This document shows positions 25,932 through 33,691 of a stretch of DNA of 33,691 bases, one piece after another; the first letter of the stretch is position 1; each line of letters begins with the position of its first letter. Below the pieces are notes generated by a model. That model saw only the letters and a program-made list of their open reading frames with translations, was not told where the DNA came from and ran no database searches. This stretch comes from Gammaproteobacteria bacterium (GTDB taxonomy: Bacteria; Pseudomonadota; Gammaproteobacteria; Steroidobacterales; Steroidobacteraceae), in the NCBI GenBank assembly GCA_028870355.1, contig JAGWPU010000075.1, positions 66,350 to 100,040 on the forward strand, in the 5' to 3' direction. The position numbers and the translations under genes are program-made.

Positions 25932-27049
25932 GCGCCGCGACGACGCGCCGGATCGCGCTGATCCGCAAGGAGTTCCTGCAGATCGCGCGCGACCCGTCGG
26001 CACTCGCGATCGCGTTCCTGCTGCCCGCGATGCTGCTGCTGATCTTCGGGTACGGCGTCTCGCTGGATGCCCGCAACGTCCCGGTCGCAATCGTGGTCGA
26101 TCACCCCGACGCACTCACCGCGAGCTTCACCGGTCGATTCGCGCAGTCCGCGTACTTCCGGCCGCGCGCCTACCTCACGATCCAGAGCGCCGAACGGGCA
26201 ATGGCCGCGAATCGCGTGACGGCGATCGTGTGGCTGCGCAGCGATTTCACGCGCGGCGCCGAGACCACCGGCGCGGCGCCGATCGGCGTGCTGGTGAACG
26301 GTGTCGACGCGAACGACGCCCGACTGGTCGAAGGCTACGTGCAACAGCTCTGGGCGGGCTGGCTCGAGGATCGCGCGCGCGCTGACGGTCGCGCGGCATC
26401 GTTGCCGATCACGGTCGAGCCGCGGGTGCGGTTCAACCCCGCGGTGAGCAGCAAGGACTACCTGGTGCCGGGATTGATCGCGATGATCATGACGCTGACC
26501 GGCGCCCTTCTCACCGCGCTCGTGATCGCCCGCGAGTGGGAGCGCGGCACGATGGAAGGCTTGATGGTCACCCGCGTGCGGATCGGCGAGATCCTGACCG
26601 CGAAGCTCGTCCCGTATTTCGTGCTCGGCATCGGCGGCATGAGCGCATCGGTCGCGCTCGCGGTGTTCGTGTTCGGCGTGCCACTGCGGGGCTCGCTGTG
26701 GGTCCTCACGGCGACGTCGGCCTTGTTCATGCTCGCCGCCCTCGGGATGGGTCTACTGATCTCCGGCGTCGCGCGCAACCAGTTCGTCGCCGGCCAGATC
26801 GCGATCATCGCGACGTTCCTGCCGGCGTTCATGCTCTCGGGCTTCGTGTTCGACATCGACAGCATGCCCCGCGCGGTCCGCCTCGTCACCCACCTCGTCG
26901 CCGCCCGCTATTTCGTCGCGATCCTGCAGTCGGTGTTCCTCGCCGGCGACGTCTGGTCGGTGATCCTGCCGAATGCGGCCGCGCTCGCGGTGATGGCCGC
27001 GATCTTCCTCGGTCTGGCGCGCATGACCGCACGCAAGCGGCTCGACTGA
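25928..27049 (+). CDS. ABC-2 type permease (RbbA C-terminal-domain/YhhJ-like), first copy
   Basis: The 373-residue inner-membrane protein has the ABC-2 layout: one N-terminal span (LAIAFLLPAMLLLIFGYGV), a large periplasmic domain of about 140 residues, then five spans. RIALIRKEFLQIARDP at the N-terminus and AREWERGTMEGLMVTRV after the second span are family hallmarks; the latter is the cytoplasmic coupling segment. GTG 25928 overlaps the ATPase stop, so synthesis is coupled. It pairs with the following permease to form the transmembrane part of the exporter. Confidence 0.93.
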   Translation: MSAATTRRIALIRKEFLQIARDPSALAIAFLLPAMLLLIFGYGVSLDARNVPVAIVVDHPDALTASFTGRFAQSAYFRPRAYLTIQSAERAMAANRVTAIVWLRSDFTRGAETTGAAPIGVLVNGVDANDARLVEGYVQQLWAGWLEDRARADGRAASLPITVEPRVRFNPAVSSKDYLVPGLIAMIMTLTGALLTALVIAREWERGTMEGLMVTRVRIGEILTAKLVPYFVLGIGGMSASVALAVFVFGVPLRGSLWVLTATSALFMLAALGMGLLISGVARNQFVAGQIAIIATFLPAFMLSGFVFDIDSMPRAVRLVTHLVAARYFVAILQSVFLAGDVWSVILPNAAALAVMAAIFLGLARMTARKRLD

Positions 27050-27054
27050 CGCCG

Positions 27055-28164
27055 ATGTGGCGACCGATCTTCGCGCTGATTCGCAAGGAACTGATCGCGG
27101 TGTTCCGCGACGCGCGCAGTCGACTGGTGCTGGTCGTACCGCCGCTGATCCAGCTCCTGGTTTTCGGCTACGCCGCAACCTTCGACCTCAATCACGTGCC
27201 GATCGCGGTCTTCGACCCGGATCACGGACAGGCCTCGCGCGAGCTCGTCGCACGATTCGCCGGATCCCCGACGTTCAGCGTCCGCAAGGTGCTCGACAGC
27301 GAATCCCAGGGGTCGGCACTGCTCGACGCGCGTGCGGTGCAGATGGTTCTGGTGATCGATCCGCGGTTCACCCGCGATCTGTACCAGCACCGGAGCGCGC
27401 CGGTGCGACTGGTGGTCGACGGTCGCAATTCGAATACCGCGCTGCTGATCGAGGGCTATGCGAACACTATCCTGAGCGGCTTCGCGCTCAGGTGGACCGC
27501 CGCGCACGGCGGCCCGCCGCCGGCGGCGATGCTCGACATCGCGACCCGCTACAATCCCGCGCTCCTGTCGCGCTGGTTCATCGTGCCCGGCGTGATCGCG
27601 TTGCTCACGCAGGTCGTCGTGCTGCTCGTGGTGGGCCTGTCGGTCGCGCGCGAGCGCGAGATGGGCACCTTCGATCAACTCCTGGTCACGCCGCTGCGGC
27701 CGATCGACCTGCTGCTCGGCAAGGGATTGCCCGGCGTGCTGATCGGCCTCGTGGAGGCGAGCGTGATCACGGTCGCGGCGACCGTCTGGTTCAAGATCCC
27801 CTTTCGCGGTGAGATCGGCGCGCTGTATCTCGGATTGCTGTTGTTCGTGATCGCGATCACCGGCCTCGGGCTCGCGGTCTCGGCGCTGGCCGCGACTCAG
27901 CAGCAGGCCCTGCTCGGCGCCTTCCTGTTCATGGTGCCCTCGGTGATCCTGTCGGGATTCGCGACGCCGATCGCGAACATGCCGCGATGGGTGCAATGGC
28001 TCACGTTCGCGAATCCGATGCGCTACGTCCTGGTGATCGTGCGCGGCGTGTTCCTCGAGGGCACGGGATACTCGGCGCTGGCATCGCAATACTGGCCGAT
28101 GGCGGTGATCGGCCTGGTCACCCTGATCGCGGCGGCCTGGCTGTTTCGAAAACGCACGGTGTGA
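27055..28164 (+). CDS. ABC-2 type permease (YhhJ-like), second copy
   Basis: The 369-residue inner-membrane protein has the same layout as its upstream neighbour: FALIRKELIAVFRDARSR, a first span ending LLVFGYAATF, a periplasmic domain, then five spans. The coupling motif reads AREREMGTFDQLLVTPL, and the segment SGFATPIANMPRWVQWLT near the end is typical of YhhJ/YbhR-type permeases. ATG 27055 lies 5 nt after the upstream stop. It is the last gene of the efflux operon and is convergent with the DUF302 gene, 43 nt away. The cargo is unknown; related systems export cationic drugs, peptides or lipophilic compounds. Confidence 0.93.
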   Translation: MWRPIFALIRKELIAVFRDARSRLVLVVPPLIQLLVFGYAATFDLNHVPIAVFDPDHGQASRELVARFAGSPTFSVRKVLDSESQGSALLDARAVQMVLVIDPRFTRDLYQHRSAPVRLVVDGRNSNTALLIEGYANTILSGFALRWTAAHGGPPPAAMLDIATRYNPALLSRWFIVPGVIALLTQVVVLLVVGLSVAREREMGTFDQLLVTPLRPIDLLLGKGLPGVLIGLVEASVITVAATVWFKIPFRGEIGALYLGLLLFVIAITGLGLAVSALAATQQQALLGAFLFMVPSVILSGFATPIANMPRWVQWLTFANPMRYVLVIVRGVFLEGTGYSALASQYWPMAVIGLVTLIAAAWLFRKRTV

Positions 28165-28207
28165 CCGCGTCGCCCGTCGATCGCGGTCGACCCAGCGCGC
28201 GGCGGCA

Positions 28208-28603
28208 TCAGGCGCCGAGCGCGTCCTTGACCCGCATCAGCCGTGCCCGCGCCTCCCGCGCGACCTCGTGCATCGCCGGGTTCTCGATGAACCGGGCCAT
28301 CACGTCGGGATCGAGGAAGGACACGGTCACCCGCCCGTCGGCCTCCTCGCGAACGACCACGTTGCAGGGCAGGAGGAGCCCGACGTCGGGCTCCGCGCTG
28401 ATCGCGCGGTGCGCGAGCGGCGGATTGCACGCGCCGAGGATGCGATACGGCCGTCCGTCGACCCCGAGCTTCGCCTTGAAGGTCGCGCGGACGTCGATGT
28501 CGGTCAGCACGCCGAAGCCTTCGGCCTTGAGCGCCGCGGTGACCTTGTCGATCGCCGCGTCGAACGGGCCGTCGATCCGGATTTCGAAACCGTAGTCGCT
28601 CAT
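28208..28603 (-). CDS. DUF302 family protein
   Basis: The 131-residue protein fits the DUF302 family: [30 protein letters not shown], then the conserved [16 protein letters not shown] with its cysteine. [11 protein letters not shown] follows and VSFLDPD lies near the end. It has no signal peptide. Family members are small proteins of unknown biochemical role, found with thiol, sulfur or metal functions. It stands alone on the minus strand between two plus-strand operons. Confidence 0.93.
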   Translation of the reverse strand: MSDYGFEIRIDGPFDAAIDKVTAALKAEGFGVLTDIDVRATFKAKLGVDGRPYRILGACNPPLAHRAISAEPDVGLLLPCNVVVREEADGRVTVSFLDPDVMARFIENPAMHEVAREARARLMRVKDALGA

Positions 28604-28666
28604 CGGGTCATTCCGGGTTCGGCGGCCACACCACCGGCGCCCTCCCTCGGGCGGTTGCCAGGCCCC

Positions 28667-28672
28667 TATAAT
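28667..28672 (+). promoter_or_regulatory. TATAAT -10-like element
   Basis: A perfect TATAAT stands out in GC-rich sequence, about 100 nt before the small secreted protein gene. I found no convincing -35 box 16-18 nt upstream, so promoter function is a guess. Confidence 0.3.
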
Positions 28673-28774
28673 GGCATCGGCATGAGTGAATGGGAACGTT
28701 CAGCGTGTGCCCGAGGAGGGTCGGTGGCGTCACGCCGCGGCGATCCGGATCGGTCGAACCCGGAGGTGATCGAC

Positions 28775-28978
28775 ATGCGCTCCCGTTGGATTCGCACAGC
28801 CGCTCTATCGGCGATTACGCTGCTCGGCCTCGGCGACATGGACTACGTGCCCGCGCTCGGCCGCATCCCGCTGAGCCCCGGGCGCGCGCAGCGCGACGCG
28901 CACTGCGTCGCATCCGACCAGGCCGGACGGGCGTTCGCCTGCGATTCGCACCACGGGCGCGTTCTCGTGTACGACTGA
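28775..28978 (+). CDS. Small secreted or membrane-anchored protein, unknown
   Basis: This is a 67-residue frame from ATG 28775 with an excellent ribosome-binding site (GGAGGTGAT, 4 nt before ATG). It starts MRSRWIRTAALSAITLLGLG, a basic then hydrophobic export-signal-like segment. The rest (about 45 residues) contains two cysteines and ends CDSHHGRVLVYD. I recognise no family. The same frame is open upstream (an ATG at 28682), but the ribosome-binding site and the signal-like segment favour 28775. It lies 28 nt before the sterol desaturase family gene and probably shares its transcript. Confidence 0.55.
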   Translation: MRSRWIRTAALSAITLLGLGDMDYVPALGRIPLSPGRAQRDAHCVASDQAGRAFACDSHHGRVLVYD

Positions 28979-29006
28979 TCAGGGATTGCGATCGAGCGAA
29001 TCACCG

Positions 29007-29786
29007 ATGATCGAAGCACTGCTGAGAGCCGCAACGTTCGCGAGTCTGGTCGCGATCCTGGCGTTCGCGGAATGGCGACGGCCCCGCAACCCGACGGCGC
29101 CCGATCGCCGACATCGCTGGCCGGTGAACTTCACGCTCGGCGTGATCAACGTCGTCGCGGTGCGTGTGCTGATGCCCTGGGTCGCGGTCGATGCGGCCCA
29201 CTGGAGCGAACTGCATCGGACCGGACTGCTCCGGCTCACGGGCGCATCACCGATGCTCGGCGCCTTGCTCGGCTTCATGCTCCTCGATCTCGCGGTCTAC
29301 ACTCAGCACCTCGTATCGCATCGACTCCCGCTGCTCTGGCGGCTCCATCGGTTGCACCATACCGATCTCGTGCTCGACGTGAGTTCCGCGGTTCGGTTCC
29401 ACCCGCTCGAGATCCTGCTGTCGATGGCGTTCAAGACCGGCGTGGTACTCCTGCTCGGCGTATCGGCCGAGACCGTGATCGCGTTCGAGATCGCGTTGAG
29501 CGCATTCGCGCTGTTCACTCACGCGAACCTCGCGTTCCCGATCCCGGTCGACCAGGCGCTGCGCAGCCTGTTCGTGACGCCGGACATGCACAAGATCCAC
29601 CATTCGGTGGAGCGCGCCGAGCACGACCGCAACTTCGGATTCCAGTTCTCCGTCTGGGACCGGCTGTTCGGCACGTACCTCGCGCGCGGGGCGAACCCGC
29701 CCGCGCGAATCCGGCTCGGCCTGCGCGAGTTCCGATCGCCGGCCGAGCAACGATTGCCGGCGCTGCTGCTCCAGCCGTTGCGCTGA
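29007..29786 (+). CDS. Sterol desaturase / fatty acid hydroxylase family membrane protein
   Basis: The 259-residue integral membrane protein has the di-iron histidine clusters of the family: H101xxxH105 (QHLVSHR), H114xxHH118 (LHRLHH), His172 (THAN), H195xxHH199 (MHKIHH) and His206. Hydrophobic spans at about residues 8-21, 45-62, 84-100 and 140-170 anchor it in the inner membrane. Bacterial members hydroxylate or desaturate lipids, carotenoids or alkyl chains. ATG 29007 is taken over an in-frame TTG at 28986. It stands upstream of a CDP-alcohol phosphatidyltransferase, so a membrane lipid substrate is plausible. Confidence 0.92.
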   Translation: MIEALLRAATFASLVAILAFAEWRRPRNPTAPDRRHRWPVNFTLGVINVVAVRVLMPWVAVDAAHWSELHRTGLLRLTGASPMLGALLGFMLLDLAVYTQHLVSHRLPLLWRLHRLHHTDLVLDVSSAVRFHPLEILLSMAFKTGVVLLLGVSAETVIAFEIALSAFALFTHANLAFPIPVDQALRSLFVTPDMHKIHHSVERAEHDRNFGFQFSVWDRLFGTYLARGANPPARIRLGLREFRSPAEQRLPALLLQPLR

Positions 29787-29843
29787 ACGCGAACGCGTCG
29801 ACACCGGCCCTGCCTGCCACGACTCCCCGGAGACCACCGCCGC

Positions 29844-30428
29844 ATGCTCGACAGCCAGGCCCGACGCTTCGTCGAACCCGCGTTCCGCGTCGCCGCGCTC
29901 GCGCTGCGACGGCTCGGGATCTCCGCGAACGCGGTCTCGCTGACCGCGTTGCTGGTCGGGCTCGGTGCCGCGGGCGGCATCGTGTCGGGCCGGCCCGGTC
30001 TGGCGATCGCGCTGTTGTGGATCTCGGGCTGCCTGGACGCGGTCGACGGCACGCTCGCCCGCCTGACGGCGGGAACGCCGATCGGCGCGATCCTCGACAT
30101 CACCTTCGACCGGATCGTCGAGACCGCGGCGATCGCGGCGCTCGCGTGGCGCCATCCCGCGCTGCGATTCGAACTGCTGCTGCTGGTCGGCGCGATCGCG
30201 ATCGCGATGTCCCTGTTCCTGTCGATCGCGGCCGCGGTGATCAACCGGTCGGTGAAGTCCTTCCATTACGCGCCAGGCCTCGGCGAGCGCACCGAGGCAT
30301 TCCTGTGCCTCACCGTGATGATCGCGGATCAGCGCCGGCTCGCACTGTGGAGCGCGATCTTCATCGCGATGATCGTGGTCACGATGGCACAGCGGCTCTG
30401 GTACGCCGCGCGGCAGCTCGCGCGGTGA
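29844..30428 (+). CDS. CDP-alcohol phosphatidyltransferase family protein
   Basis: The 194-residue protein contains the full catalytic motif D65xxD68G69xxA72R73...G81xxxD85xxxD89, seen as CLDAVDGTLARLTAG and GAILDITFDR. The aspartates bind the metal and the CDP-linked substrate. About five to six membrane spans surround the motif. Such enzymes transfer a phosphatidyl or similar group from a CDP-alcohol to another alcohol in phospholipid synthesis. The sequence does not tell which head group is used. It lies 57 nt after the hydroxylase family gene and is convergent with the ABC importer. Confidence 0.92.
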   Translation: MLDSQARRFVEPAFRVAALALRRLGISANAVSLTALLVGLGAAGGIVSGRPGLAIALLWISGCLDAVDGTLARLTAGTPIGAILDITFDRIVETAAIAALAWRHPALRFELLLLVGAIAIAMSLFLSIAAAVINRSVKSFHYAPGLGERTEAFLCLTVMIADQRRLALWSAIFIAMIVVTMAQRLWYAARQLAR

Positions 30429-30459
30429 GCGGCCCGACCCATCGCCTCGAGAGACGGGT

Positions 30460-31218
30460 TCATTCGCGACGCAGCGACGTGCCCGCGTCGCTCCAGAATG
30501 CGATCTCGGCGGCCACCCCGTTGGCCGGATCGGCGCAGAAGGCGGCTCGGCCCGGATACACCCGACAGCGGCCGTCGCGGATCGCGGCGAACTGGTCGCC
30601 GACCCTCAGGCATTCCTTCAGATCGTGGGTCACGAACAGCGCGGTGATGCCGCGGTCGCGGGCCACTTGCCGGAACAGCGTCTGCATGCTGAGGCGGGTC
30701 GCCGGATCGAGACTTGCGAACGGCTCGTCGAGCAGCAGCACCGCGGGATCCACCGCGAGCGCCCGGCCGAACGCGACCCGCTGACGTTCGCCGCCGGAGA
30801 GCGTCAGCGGATCGCGGGACTCGAGACCCTGCAGCCCCAGCGCCGCGACCAACGGGTCGACGACCACGGCGATCCGCGACGCGCTTCGGTGTCTCAGGCG
30901 CAGTCCGAACCCGATGTTGCCGCGGACGTCGAGGTGTGGGAACAGCAACGGTTCCTGATTCAGATAGACGATGCCGCGGCGATGGGCCGGCAGTGCGTCG
31001 ACGCGACGGCGATCCACCTCGATCGCCCCGTTCGCACGCCCTCCGAGCCCGGCGAGCGCACGCAGCAACGAGGTCTTGCCGCTGCCGGACGGCCCGATCA
31101 CCGCGAGCGTCGAATGCGGGTCGACCGCGAAATCGACGTCCCGCAGGATCGCCCGCCCGCCGAGGCTCACGTCGAGTCCGCTCACGCGCAACCCCGGGTT
31201 CATGCCTGGATCGGCCAT
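30460..31218 (-). CDS. ynjD: ABC importer ATP-binding protein (YnjD-like)
   Basis: The 252-residue ATPase has Walker A GPSGSGKTS (residues 42-50), Q-loop YLNQEPLLFPHL, signature LSGGERQRVAFGRAL (from residue 140), Walker B VLLLDEPFASLD and H-loop FVTHD. It energises the binding-protein-dependent importer encoded just upstream. ATG 31218 lies 2 nt after the stop of the second permease; a much longer frame runs upstream but would cover that permease. The assignment to YnjD rests on the neighbouring YnjB-like protein. ThiQ-type or other small-molecule importers are alternatives. Confidence 0.9.
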   Translation of the reverse strand: MADPGMNPGLRVSGLDVSLGGRAILRDVDFAVDPHSTLAVIGPSGSGKTSLLRALAGLGGRANGAIEVDRRRVDALPAHRRGIVYLNQEPLLFPHLDVRGNIGFGLRLRHRSASRIAVVVDPLVAALGLQGLESRDPLTLSGGERQRVAFGRALAVDPAVLLLDEPFASLDPATRLSMQTLFRQVARDRGITALFVTHDLKECLRVGDQFAAIRDGRCRVYPGRAAFCADPANGVAAEIAFWSDAGTSLRRE

Positions 31219-31220
31219 CT

Positions 31221-31994
31221 TCAAGGGTCCGGTTCGCCGGCGAGCGCGTCCGGACGCGGCTGCGCCTGGGTCACCAGCGCGACCAGCGGCGGCAGCAGCA
31301 ACAGCAGCGCGCTCGCCGCCGCCAGACGCAGATCGCCGGACTGCACGAACTGGTACAGGCTCGTGGTGAGCGTCGCCACGCGACCGCCGCCGATCAACAG
31401 CACCAGCGCGTAGTCGAACCACGAGATCAGGAAGGTCTGCACGAAGCACAACGCCAGCAGCGGCCGCGCGAGCGGCAACAGCACCAGGGTCCACGCCTGT
31501 CGCGGCGTGGCGCCGAGCGTCGCCGCGCCTTCGAGAAACGCCCCGACGCGTGCGGTCCACAGCCCGCTCAGCAGGATCACCGCGTACGCGTACGCGAGAA
31601 TGCCCTGCGCGAGCGCGACGCCGACGAGATTGCCGGCGAGTCCCGCACGCAGGAACGAGTACTCGAGGCCGACGCCGAGCACCACCGGGGACAATGCGAA
31701 CGGCAGGTGCAGCAGCCACTGCAGCGCCTCGCGGGCGCGCGCCTCGGCGACACTGCGGCTGGTCACGAATCCGAGCCCGGTCGCGACGACCGCCACCGTG
31801 GTCGCGATGCCGAGCGAGCGCAGCGCAGCGGCGCCGAGGCCGCCGGTCGCGGCCAGATCGGTCCACGCCGACGCCCGCCACCGGTTCGGCAGCGGCGCAG
31901 GCCACGGCCAGCGCCAGGCGAACGACCAGACCAGCAGCAAAGCGACCGGCGCGAGGAACGCCGTCCAGAGCGCGATGTTCGACACTCGCCGCAT
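31221..31994 (-). CDS. ABC importer permease, second half (YnjC C-terminal-like)
   Basis: The 257-residue protein has six predicted spans and the EAA-type coupling loop, AATLGATPRQAWTLVLLPLARP. Its ATG at 31994 overlaps the stop of the preceding permease by one base (TGATG), and the ATPase starts 2 nt after its stop. In E. coli YnjC the two permease halves are one chain; here they are separate genes. A longer upstream opening in this frame would overlap the other permease and is not used. Confidence 0.9.
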   Translation of the reverse strand: MRRVSNIALWTAFLAPVALLLVWSFAWRWPWPAPLPNRWRASAWTDLAATGGLGAAALRSLGIATTVAVVATGLGFVTSRSVAEARAREALQWLLHLPFALSPVVLGVGLEYSFLRAGLAGNLVGVALAQGILAYAYAVILLSGLWTARVGAFLEGAATLGATPRQAWTLVLLPLARPLLALCFVQTFLISWFDYALVLLIGGGRVATLTTSLYQFVQSGDLRLAAASALLLLLPPLVALVTQAQPRPDALAGEPDP

Positions 31995-32893
31995 CAGATG
32001 CGCTCCGTCCGCGGCGTGGAAGTCCGCAGTCTCCGGGCGACGGCCGATGACACCGCAACCCCGAGGGCGTAGAGCAGCGCCAGCGCGTAAGCCTGCGGGC
32101 GGGTCGACAGGTCGAACCGACCGGACAATTGCACGACCCGCACCGACAGCATCGTCGGATAGGACGCGCCGACCAGCAACGGGATCTCGAATGCGCCGCT
32201 GAGTGCGAGGAAGTAGATGCCGAGCGTCGGTGCCGCCGAGCGCAGCAGCAGCGGCACCCGGACCCGCCACCACGCCAGACTCGGCGACGCACCGAGCGTT
32301 CGCGCGGCCTCGTCGAGCGCCCCGAGCCGATGCACGCGCGACAACCGGTCGAACAGCACGATCAGGAACGGCAGCACCAGCGCCGCTTGCGTGACGATGA
32401 TTCCGAGACCGCTGGTCGAGTAGATCGGCGACGGGAAATCGGCGGGACGACGGATCCAACCGAGCGCGTACGCCGCGCGCGCAAGCGCGCCGGCATTGCC
32501 GAGCCACAGCACCGCGCTCAGCCCGGCGACCATCGGCGGCACAGCGATCGGGAGGGACCACGGCGTGAGCATCGACCGCGCGACGGGCGCCGGACGCAGG
32601 GCGAGCACCGCGAGCGCCCCGAGCATCGAGATGCCGAGACTCGCCGCACCGACCCAGCAGGAGAAGCCCAAGCTGATCCAGGTGACCCGGTCGTCGAGCA
32701 CCGTCGCCCAGGCGGCGAACGAGAGCCCGTGGGCGAGCAGTCCCGTGAGCCCGACACTGTAAGCGAGCATGAACGCCGCACTGAGGAGCAAGGGGCCGCC
32801 GACCAACGCCCAGATCACGACGATCCTCGCGATCCGGGGACCGGCGATCCGCCCCAGGCGACGCCGTCGCCGACGGTCAGCGCTCGAGCACAT
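31994..32893 (-). CDS. ABC importer permease, first half (YnjC N-terminal-like)
   Basis: The 299-residue membrane protein has about seven predicted spans. The coupling loop is DEAARTLGASPSLAWWRVRVPLL, the EAA motif of binding-protein-dependent importers. The N-terminus is strongly basic (DRRRRRRLGR), consistent with a cytoplasmic end. Its ATG at 32893 lies within the 3' end of the binding-protein gene (17 nt overlap) and its TGA overlaps the next ATG by one base, so the operon is tightly coupled. Confidence 0.9.
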   Translation of the reverse strand: MCSSADRRRRRRLGRIAGPRIARIVVIWALVGGPLLLSAAFMLAYSVGLTGLLAHGLSFAAWATVLDDRVTWISLGFSCWVGAASLGISMLGALAVLALRPAPVARSMLTPWSLPIAVPPMVAGLSAVLWLGNAGALARAAYALGWIRRPADFPSPIYSTSGLGIIVTQAALVLPFLIVLFDRLSRVHRLGALDEAARTLGASPSLAWWRVRVPLLLRSAAPTLGIYFLALSGAFEIPLLVGASYPTMLSVRVVQLSGRFDLSTRPQAYALALLYALGVAVSSAVARRLRTSTPRTERI

Positions 32894-33691
32894 CGCGGCG
32901 AAAGTCCCTGGACAATTCGATCATCAGCTGCGCGGAGGGCTCGGGGCGTGCGAACGCCTGCAGCGCTTCGCGCGTCGGCGCGTGCTGCCGGCGTTCGGCG
33001 GCGGCGAAGCGGGCCTGCCACGCCGGCGGTAGCCGCCGGACGTCGAGCACGGTGCCGTCGCCCCAGACCGCCGGGTCGAGCTTGCGCCACTGCGCCCAGG
33101 GCGAGATCAGTTCGTTGATCACGACCATCGCCGCCGCACGGTGTGCCGAGCGCGCGACGATCCCGAGGTAGTGACTGTTCTGGATCATCCCGGTATGCAG
33201 CGAGAATCCCTCGGCGGTCCGCGGAAACTCCCCGTTCGCGACCCGACGGTCCACCTCGCCGTCGCTGAAGCTCATCGTGAAGTCGACCTCGCCGTCCGCG
33301 AACAGCTGGTCGAGTTGCTCGGTGCTCTGCGGGAACGTCGTGCCATGCCGCCACAGATCCGGGCGCACCGATCGGATCCACGCGAACACCGCGTCGCGCA
33401 GGCGCCGGTAGCGGGCCTCGTCGAACGGCCCCTGCAATTCCTGGGGATTCTTCGCGAACGCGTACATCAGGGACTTCAGGAAGCTCAGGCCGGTGAAGCT
33501 CGTGTCGAACGTGAACCGTCCGGGGTGGCGGTGGATCCACGCCGCGAGGCTCGCGGGGTCCGTCGGTGGATGCGGGACCCGTCGCGCGTCGGTGATCATC
33601 AGCAACTGGGCGTTGCCCCAGGGGCACTCGTCGCCCGCGATCGGCTGCTGGAAATCCTCTGCGATGTACGGATTGCCCCAATCGATCGCAC
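32877..33691 (-). CDS. ynjB: YnjB-like periplasmic solute-binding protein (5' end off the right edge)
   Basis: The frame is open to the window edge (about 270 residues visible, beginning AIDWGNPYIAEDF). The segments IAGDECPWGNAQLL, HPGRFTFDTSFTGLSFLK, ALYAF-like LMYAFAKN, QSTEQLDQLFADGEVDFTMSF and DPAVWGDGTVLDVRRLPP match what I know of the YnjB family of ABC substrate-binding proteins. The signal peptide and first lobe lie outside the window. The solute of YnjBCD is not established (thiamine- or sulfur-related compounds have been suggested only by similarity). First gene of the importer operon, overlapping the first permease by 17 nt. Confidence 0.9.
   Translation of the reverse strand, partial: AIDWGNPYIAEDFQQPIAGDECPWGNAQLLMITDARRVPHPPTDPASLAAWIHRHPGRFTFDTSFTGLSFLKSLMYAFAKNPQELQGPFDEARYRRLRDAVFAWIRSVRPDLWRHGTTFPQSTEQLDQLFADGEVDFTMSFSDGEVDRRVANGEFPRTAEGFSLHTGMIQNSHYLGIVARSAHRAAAMVVINELISPWAQWRKLDPAVWGDGTVLDVRRLPPAWQARFAAAERRQHAPTREALQAFARPEPSAQLMIELSRDFRRDVLER

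Noticed and set aside
23955-26114. 719-codon antisense frame over the ATPase fusion
   Set aside because: The opposite strand has two complete ABC ATPase domains; this frame shows no motif.
28170-28200. Possible terminator between the convergent permease and DUF302 genes
   Set aside because: Only a 5-bp repeat (GTCGA...TCGAC) is present, with no T tract.
28682-28774. Longer start (ATG 28682) for the small secreted protein
   Set aside because: It would place about 31 charged residues ahead of the export-signal-like segment and lacks a good ribosome-binding site, whereas ATG 28775 has one.

Overview
This 33.7 kb stretch is GC-rich, densely coded chromosomal DNA from a Gram-negative bacterium. 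The support for Gram-negative is a TonB-dependent outer-membrane receptor, an outer-membrane efflux lipoprotein, periplasmic proteins with signal peptides and a periplasmic solute-binding protein. E. coli-like arrangements (a YhiI/RbbA/YhhJ-type exporter and a YnjBCD-type importer) make a gammaproteobacterium plausible, but this is a weak inference. I saw no rRNA, tRNA, CRISPR array, insertion sequence or phage gene.

Layout. (1) 1-2720, minus strand: a molybdopterin/4Fe-4S oxidoreductase, followed by a TPR protein that runs off the left edge. (2) 2867-10450, plus strand: a tightly overlapping one-carbon operon, soxB-soxD-soxA-soxG plus a dimethylglycine/sarcosine dehydrogenase. Together these should demethylate dimethylglycine to sarcosine and sarcosine to glycine, passing one-carbon units to tetrahydrofolate. 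(3) 10487-12158, minus strand: a PLP aminotransferase and an AhpD-like protein. (4) 12315-12866, plus strand: a divergent Lrp/AsnC regulator, with an inverted repeat in the shared intergenic region. (5) 13013-21455, plus strand: an APC-type amino acid permease, a TonB receptor, a periplasmic cyclase/formamidase-like hydrolase, a cupin, a branched-chain-type aminotransferase, a quinone-oxidoreductase-like enzyme and a periplasmic SMP-30/gluconolactonase-like protein. The run ends at a strong hairpin at 21466-21507.

(6) 21528-28164, plus strand: a complete envelope-spanning ABC exporter, comprising an outer-membrane factor, an HlyD-type adaptor, a two-ATPase fusion and two ABC-2 permeases. (7) 28208-28603, minus strand: a DUF302 protein. 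(8) 28775-30428, plus strand: a small secreted protein, a sterol desaturase/fatty acid hydroxylase family membrane protein and a CDP-alcohol phosphatidyltransferase. (9) 30460 to the right edge, minus strand: a YnjB-like binding protein (partial), two permeases and an ATPase.

The least familiar unit is region 5 with its neighbours 3 and 4. An Lrp-type regulator, an amino acid permease, two transaminases, a TonB receptor and two predicted periplasmic hydrolases look like a pathway that takes up, opens and transaminates an amino-acid-derived compound. The substrate cannot be read from sequence and no standard pathway I know matches the whole set.
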